From: Mycobacterium sp. IS-1742
GTDB lineage: Bacteria > Actinomycetota > Actinomycetes > Mycobacteriales > Mycobacteriaceae
Assembly: GCF_001500125.1 (NCBI RefSeq)
Contig: NZ_LQIV01000044.1
Span: forward strand, 1-64,000
DNA: 64,000 nt
Direction: 5' to 3'
Every line of letters starts with the position of its first letter. Position 1 is the stretch's first letter. This document shows, piece by piece, positions 60,098 to 64,000 of the stretch. Position numbers and translations under genes: made by a program. The notes under the pieces were generated by a model that was not told where the DNA came from, searched no databases, and saw only the letters and a list, made by a program, of their open reading frames with translations.

Positions 60098-60535
60098 ATG
60101 GCGAAGCTGTCCGTCTCCGTCGACGTCCCCCTACCGCCGGAGCAGGCCTGGGAGTGCGCCTCCGACCTGTCGCGGTACAAGGAATGGCTGTCCATCCACC
60201 GGGTGTGGCGCTCGAAGCTGCCCGAGACCCTGGACAAGGGTGTCCGCATCGACTCCATCGTCGAGGTGATGGGCATGCCCAACCGGGTGAACTGGACCAT
60301 CGTCCACTACAAGCCGCCGCAGGCGATGACGCTCAACGGCGACGGCAAGGGCGGGGTCAAGGTCAAGCTGATGGGCAAGGTGAAACCGTCCGGTGACGGT
60401 TCCACCGTCACGTTCGACATCCATCTCGGCGGCCCCGCCCTGTTCGGGCCGATCGGCATGGTGGTGGCCGGGGCGCTCAAGAGCGACATCCGGGAGTCGT
60501 TGAACCGGTTCAAGACGGTCTTCGCCCCGGCCTGA
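60098..60535 (+). CDS. Rv0910-like toxin (SRPBCC fold)
   Basis: 145 residues, SRPBCC/START-like fold: KLSVSVDVPLPPEQAWECASDLSRYKEWL and a C-terminal helix LKSDIRESLNRFKTVF. Rv0910 was described as the toxin of a toxin-antitoxin pair, although its fold is that of a lipid-binding protein. ATG 60098 is the start. It ends four bases before the short-chain dehydrogenase remnant, at the limit of the synteny with M. tuberculosis. Confidence 0.82.
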   Translation: MAKLSVSVDVPLPPEQAWECASDLSRYKEWLSIHRVWRSKLPETLDKGVRIDSIVEVMGMPNRVNWTIVHYKPPQAMTLNGDGKGGVKVKLMGKVKPSGDGSTVTFDIHLGGPALFGPIGMVVAGALKSDIRESLNRFKTVFAPA

Positions 60536-60539
60536 GCAC

Positions 60540-60665
60540 ATGCCCTCACCGACCCTCGCGCCGTACCCCGCGACCAGAACCGCGATCGCGAATTTCTCGG
60601 CCAGCATGGCGCAGCAGGTCGGCGAGAAGGGCATCCGGGTGAACAGCGGGTGCCCGATCCTCTAG
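60540..60665 (+). pseudogene. Remnant of a short-chain dehydrogenase/reductase gene
   Basis: The 41-residue reading contains PSPTLAPYPATRTAIANFSA and SMAQQVGEKGIRVNSGCPIL, matching the YxxxK helix and the following IRVN-xxxPG strand of SDR enzymes. The catalytic Lys of YxxxK is Arg here, and the reading ends where the family continues to PGPI. The Rossmann start and the C-terminal part are missing. It lies between the Rv0910-like toxin and an opposite-strand gene, exactly at the synteny break. Confidence 0.7.
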
Positions 60666-60943
60666 CGGAAGCGCCGCCGGACCAGCTTCGCGAACTCGAC
60701 GGTCGAACGCCGGACCGACTCGAATTCGAGTGACACCAGCAGCGTGTCGACCATCGCGAAGGGTAGCGTCGTGGCGACCGCACCGCGGCCGTACTCGATG
60801 TGCCACGAGTTCGGATGGATGGTGAGGCCTCGCGCTCGCCCTCTTTCCAGACACGTGTGCTCACCGGGCAGCAGCGTCATGGCGCTGGTGTCGGCGGCGA
60901 CCGCGAAGACGACGTGGTGCAGTCGGGACTCGTCCCGGGTCAT
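60662..60943 (-). CDS. 93-residue hypothetical protein
   Basis: 93 residues: TRDESRLHHVVFAVAADTSA, IHPNSWHIEYGRGAVATTLP and a basic end (EFAKLVRRRFR). It has an alternating alpha/beta pattern but no recognised domain. It overlaps the previous reductase gene (ATGA at 60940-60943), so it is the last gene of the right-hand operon. The long open frame upstream to 61633 is a shadow of the reductase. Function unknown. Confidence 0.5.
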   Translation of the reverse strand: MTRDESRLHHVVFAVAADTSAMTLLPGEHTCLERGRARGLTIHPNSWHIEYGRGAVATTLPFAMVDTLLVSLEFESVRRSTVEFAKLVRRRFR

Positions 60944-61995
60944 GGGCGCACCAGTCCGCGGGGCCGGATCAGGCCGAGGTCGAGGTGGGTGACCCACCCG
61001 GGTGGCGCGTCGCAGACATCGGGGATGGCGTTGATCGCGCCCATCGCGGTCCAGTCGTAGCCGGGATGCCGCAGCGACCCGTCGGGCTGATCGACGCCCT
61101 GCAGGGTCAGTTCGCTCGGCGGGTCGCCGTCGATCACGATGCGGTAGCGCGTCTTTCCCCACTCCCACCGGGGTTCGATTTCGTCGGAGGTGAGGTAGAT
61201 CGCGTGATAGACGATCAGCGGCGCGCCGTCGACCCACGCCGTCCACTCGTGGTGCTGCGCGGCCACCGTGCCGCGCGGGATGGCGCCGAGTTCGTGCGGG
61301 ATGTCCTCGGTCGCGACGGCGGCCCTGACGTCGGCGGCGGTCACCTCGTCGATCTGCACACCGAGGCCGGCCGCGATCATGTACATCGACTGGGCGAAGA
61401 ACGGCACGCCGAGGCCGAGGATCGTGGGTTCGGTCAGGAACGCGTCGCGGTCCTTGCCGAAACCCATCCAGTCGATGTGGTCGAGCGGCGCGTCGGTGAG
61501 GACGTTGACCACTTCGTAGACACTGATCTGGTCGATCCTGCCCATCACGCGGGCCAGGGTGAGCGGCAGGATGTCGCCCGCGTAGCCCGGATGGATGCCG
61601 CCCGCGTGAAACGACGCGCCGCCGTCCTGGCACGCGGCGCGGATCTTTTCCGCGTCGGCGGCGAAGTCCGGTGTCGGGTAGAAGAATCCGCTTGTCGTGA
61701 CGACGTTCTTGCCGGAACGCAGTAGCCGGCAGACGGTGTCGGTGTCCATGATGATGGGCGTGAAGAAGACGCAGTCGGCGTCCATGGCGACCACCGCGTC
61801 GATGTCGTCGGTCGCCGTCACCCCGATCGACGGGATACCGGCGATGTCACCGGCGTCCTTGCCGACCTTGTCGCGGTTGTGCACCAGCACCCCGACGAGA
61901 TCGAACACCGGGTTGTCGGCGAAGTGCCGCACCCCGACCTGCCCGACGTCGCCGGTCATCCACTGGATGACGCGATAGGTCCTGGCCTCAGACAT
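60940..61995 (-). CDS. Dihydrodipicolinate reductase-like NAD(P) oxidoreductase
   Basis: 351 residues of the DapB-like N-terminal family (as in 2,4-diaminopentanoate dehydrogenase): an N-terminal Rossmann domain (RVIQWMTGDVGQVGVRHFAD, DLVGVLVHNRDKVGKDAGDI, GVTATDDIDAVV) and a C-terminal domain with HAGGIHPGYAGDILPLTLA. ATG 61995 follows AGAGG and is preferred to GTG 62004. The 3' end VTHLDLGLIRPRGL is used below to recognise the adjacent relic. The substrate is unknown. It is co-transcribed with the P450 genes upstream. Confidence 0.78.
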   Translation of the reverse strand: MSEARTYRVIQWMTGDVGQVGVRHFADNPVFDLVGVLVHNRDKVGKDAGDIAGIPSIGVTATDDIDAVVAMDADCVFFTPIIMDTDTVCRLLRSGKNVVTTSGFFYPTPDFAADAEKIRAACQDGGASFHAGGIHPGYAGDILPLTLARVMGRIDQISVYEVVNVLTDAPLDHIDWMGFGKDRDAFLTEPTILGLGVPFFAQSMYMIAAGLGVQIDEVTAADVRAAVATEDIPHELGAIPRGTVAAQHHEWTAWVDGAPLIVYHAIYLTSDEIEPRWEWGKTRYRIVIDGDPPSELTLQGVDQPDGSLRHPGYDWTAMGAINAIPDVCDAPPGWVTHLDLGLIRPRGLVRP

Positions 61996-62242
61996 GAAGG
62001 ACACCTCTCGGCTTGAGCAGCGGTAGGTCGTTGTAGGTGACGATTCCGAGCAGCGCCTCGACGTCGTCGGTCGCCGTCACACCCAATGGCGCGGTGCCAC
62101 AGAGGTCCCCGACGTCGCGGCCGACCTTGTCCGGCGACCAGGCGTAGCATCCGACGAGCTCGAGCAGATCGTTCTCGACGATCGCGTGCACCGACTTCGT
62201 GCCGACGTTGCCGGTGGTCCACTGGACGACGCGATAGGTCAT
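61988..62242 (-). pseudogene. Internally deleted paralogue of the adjacent reductase
   Basis: 84 residues in one intact frame. Residues 1-65 (MTYRVVQWTTGNVGTKSVHA, LVGCYAWSPDKVGRDVGDL, GVTATDDVEALL) correspond to the Rossmann start of the neighbour at 60940. Residues 66-84 (GIVTYNDLPLLKPRGVLHV) correspond to its C-terminal end (GWVTHLDLGLIRPRGLVRP). The central 270 or so residues, including the substrate domain, are gone in frame. ATG 62242 overlaps the P450 stop and the stop overlaps the next ATG, so the chain of coupling is preserved. It may still be translated but cannot be a working enzyme. Confidence 0.72.
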
Positions 62243-63456
62243 GTACGTCGCTGCGCCGGAGTGAACGTGACGGGGATGCTGCGGAATCCGCGCGTGACGG
62301 AGTTGCCGTGGAAGGTGGCGACGCCGTCGGACGCCAGCACGTAGTCGGGCATGCGCGTCAGTACCTGTTGGACTCCGACCCTGAACTCCAGGCGGGCGAG
62401 GTTCGACCCGAGGCATCGGTGCACCCCCGCGCCGAAACCGAGATGGCGATTCGCCTGCCGGTCCAGCACGCATCGATCCGGCGCGGGGAACTGGTCGGCG
62501 TCCCGGTTGGCCGATGCGTAGTTGACGATCACCGACTGGCCCGGACAGAACGTGTGGCCGCTGACGTTCACCTCGGCGGCCACGGTGCGCGGTATCCCGT
62601 GGATCGATCCGGCATAGCGGATGAACTCCTCGACCGCGCGCGGCAGGATCTCGGGCTCGGCGATCAGCCGGTCGCGATCAACCGTGTTCGTCGCGAGGTG
62701 ATGGAACGCGAACGACATTGCATTCGCTGTGGTTTCGAGGCCCGCCTGCACCAACAGCATCGCATTGGCGACGACCATCTCGAAGGGCAGCCGCTCACCG
62801 TCGATCTCGGCGTTGAGCAGGACGTCGATCATGTCGTCGCGGGGAGACTGCGTGGTCCTCGCGGTGACGGCGCCATGAAGGTGGGCGTACAGCGCACCCC
62901 AGGCGCCCATCCGGACGTCCTCGGTCTCGCCGTTCAGCGCGGTGTCGGTCAACTCCACACAGAGCGGCACATCGTCGATGGGCATGCCGAGCAGATACGT
63001 GAACAACACGACACCGGGCTGGCGCCACGCCACGTCGGCGAGATCCCCGCGTCCGGACTCGATGAACTGGTCGAGCAGGCGGTCGGTCTCGTCGCGGATC
63101 TGCGGCTGCAGCGCCTTCATCCGTGCCGGCGAGAAGTACGGGTTGAGGACCTTGCGGAAACTCTGCTGACGCGGCGGGTCCATGGTGATGACGAGGTCGC
63201 CGGCGAGCTGTTCGGCGTCCTGCGGCGTCGGGTTGCTCGAGAAGTGTTGCCAGTCCTGGAGGATGCGGTAGCAGTCGTCGTAACGGGTGGCGACCCACGC
63301 ACCGCCGGGGGTGGGGGCCAGGAACGGCGTGTCGGTGTGGGCGAACGGCGCGTCGCGCCGCATCACCGCGTAGACGGCGTACAGGAAGTCGTTGTCGCTG
63401 AAATCCGCGTGGCGCAAATCCCAGTTGCGGGCGTGCTCCTCGACCGAACGGGTCAC
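62239..63456 (-). CDS. Cytochrome P450
   Basis: 405 residues. The heme-binding loop is LGFGAGVHRCLGSNLARLE (Cys ligand), the ExxR motif appears as EEFIRY, and the I-helix has QAGLETTANAMSF with the acid/Thr pair (E-T-T). This is a complete bacterial class I P450 needing ferredoxin partners, which are not adjacent. The start GTG 63456 overlaps the upstream membrane protein (GTGA), and the stop overlaps the relic ATG. The substrate is unknown. Confidence 0.9.
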   Translation of the reverse strand: MTRSVEEHARNWDLRHADFSDNDFLYAVYAVMRRDAPFAHTDTPFLAPTPGGAWVATRYDDCYRILQDWQHFSSNPTPQDAEQLAGDLVITMDPPRQQSFRKVLNPYFSPARMKALQPQIRDETDRLLDQFIESGRGDLADVAWRQPGVVLFTYLLGMPIDDVPLCVELTDTALNGETEDVRMGAWGALYAHLHGAVTARTTQSPRDDMIDVLLNAEIDGERLPFEMVVANAMLLVQAGLETTANAMSFAFHHLATNTVDRDRLIAEPEILPRAVEEFIRYAGSIHGIPRTVAAEVNVSGHTFCPGQSVIVNYASANRDADQFPAPDRCVLDRQANRHLGFGAGVHRCLGSNLARLEFRVGVQQVLTRMPDYVLASDGVATFHGNSVTRGFRSIPVTFTPAQRRT

Positions 63457-63869
63457 GGCGACGGCGCGCCCTGCTGCTCGGCGGCCTGCCGGGCTTCGCG
63501 TTCCTCGTGGATGCGCACCAGTTCGCGGAACCCGAGCCGGTTGTAGCCGGGGACCGGCTGGATGCCCCACTCGTCCTGCGCGGTGTCCTTGCCCTCGGCG
63601 CCCTCCGGTGGTCCCAGCGGCGGGTAGGGCACCTTGCACTCCAAGGCGTCGTCGGAGTAGCGGACCTTGAGCAGTTCACTGCAGATCTCGGTGAGGCTCA
63701 GCGTCGGATAGCCGTAGTACACCGCCATGAACGGCAGCGTGAAGGCGCCTTCGATGACCAGGGCCACCAGGCACACCAGCACGGCTCGCTTGATGTAGCG
63801 GTGCATGCGGGCGTAGTACGGCGTTGTGCCGGGTGGGAGGTCGTCGACCTTCTCTTCAGTCGCGGTCAC
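63453..63869 (-). CDS. Small membrane protein upstream of the P450
   Basis: 138 residues with a polar N-terminus, one or two hydrophobic segments (RYIKRAVLVCLVALVIEGAF and FTLPFMAVYYGYPTLSL) and a soluble C-terminus (PYPPLGPPEGAEGKDTAQDEW, RIHEEREARQAAEQQ). The start GTG 63869 has a strong ribosome binding site (AAGGAG). No family recognised. It is coupled to the P450 by a four-base overlap. Confidence 0.6.
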   Translation of the reverse strand: MTATEEKVDDLPPGTTPYYARMHRYIKRAVLVCLVALVIEGAFTLPFMAVYYGYPTLSLTEICSELLKVRYSDDALECKVPYPPLGPPEGAEGKDTAQDEWGIQPVPGYNRLGFRELVRIHEEREARQAAEQQGAPSP

Positions 63870-63878
63870 AGTTGCTCC

Positions 63879-64000
63879 TTAGTCCGAGAAGATCTCGCGA
63901 TTCACCGTGTGCAGGTACGGGATCGCCAAGAACGGTGTGATGTAGAAGATGTCGTAGAGCCACCAGCCGACGACGGGGAAGACGACGCCTTCGAACCGCA
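63879..64000 (-). CDS. Partial membrane-protein gene, C-terminal end (possibly AveC-like)
   Basis: Only the last 39 codons lie in the window: RFEGVVFPVVGWWLYDIFYI, TPFLAIPYLHTVNREIFSD, then TAA. The aromatic, hydrophobic composition suggests the end of a membrane protein. It precedes the small membrane gene by nine bases. Spirocyclase AveC-like proteins occur before P450 genes in some mycobacteria and end in a similar way, so this is a possible match, not a firm one. Confidence 0.4.
   Translation of the reverse strand, partial: RFEGVVFPVVGWWLYDIFYITPFLAIPYLHTVNREIFSD

Noticed and set aside
59864..60535. Classical VapBC or MazEF toxin-antitoxin system
   Set aside because: No PIN or MazF motifs; the sequences match Rv0909/Rv0910 instead.
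60662..61633. 323-residue minus-strand open frame
   Set aside because: Its upstream two thirds shadow the reductase; only the end from ATG 60943 is likely a gene.
1..64000. CRISPR, prophage, integrase, tRNA and rRNA genes
   Set aside because: Looked for regular repeat-spacer arrays, phage structural motifs, integrase motifs and tRNA cloverleaf signals and saw none. A tRNA scan would be needed to exclude a degenerate tRNA.

Overview
The window is GC-rich actinobacterial DNA with frequent GTG starts, 4-base start/stop overlaps and several apparently leaderless genes. Gene order and protein sequences point to a Mycobacterium, probably a fast-growing Mycolicibacterium. From about 1.7 to 60.5 kb the order follows, with insertions, the Mycobacterium tuberculosis segment I know as Rv0861c to Rv0910: XPB helicase, molybdopterin genes around rpfA, cspB, MFS transporter, SpoU methyltransferase, sepH, serC, fprB, citA, gltA2, prrBA, accD3, echA6, ctpE and the Rv0909/Rv0910 toxin pair. 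This comparison is from memory, not a search.

Layout. 0-1.7 kb: start of a secreted protein (cut by the window edge) and an ethanolamine-type APC permease. 1.7-5.7 kb: XPB helicase and its partner protein. 5.7-10.5 kb: molybdenum cofactor genes moaC-mog-moaE (+) and yccF-like-moaA-moaD (-) flanking rpfA, which has a long leader with a ydaO-type (c-di-AMP) riboswitch and a CRP-like site but carries a frameshift. 10.6-19.7 kb: housekeeping genes (cspB, a GST-type reductase, MFS transporter, DUF proteins, MarR, rRNA/tRNA methyltransferase, sepH, serC). 19.8-22.6 kb: an AurF-type diiron oxygenase next to ferredoxin reductase fprB. 22.6-29 kb: two citrate-synthase-family genes, pdxH, an MFS exporter and TetR. 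29-31 kb: DHA2 exporter plus MarR regulator. 31-35.6 kb: CrtI-like oxidoreductase, FKBP and the PrrBA two-component system.

35.6-52.5 kb is an accessory block absent, as I recall, between prrA and accD3 in M. tuberculosis. It holds a K+ channel, three ABC exporters behind a MerR-type promoter, a DUF559/AbiEi-like gene flanked by 58-bp palindromic repeats, a frameshifted GGDEF gene, and a metabolic cluster (GAF-LuxR regulator, epoxide hydrolase, FAD oxidoreductase, two divergent acyl-CoA synthetases), then small membrane and DUF proteins. 52.5-60.5 kb returns to the conserved order (accD3 to the toxin pair).

Synteny ends at a short-chain dehydrogenase remnant at 60.54 kb. Beyond it lies a tightly overlapping minus-strand operon: an uncertain membrane-protein fragment, a small membrane protein, a cytochrome P450, an internally deleted paralogue relic, a dihydrodipicolinate-reductase-like oxidoreductase and a 93-residue unknown.

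The most informative oddities are the MerR-type promoter before the ABC genes, the palindromic repeats around the DUF559 gene, two C/G-run frameshifts (rpfA and GGDEF), and two relics at the right-hand synteny break. No rRNA, tRNA, CRISPR array, insertion sequence or prophage was seen.
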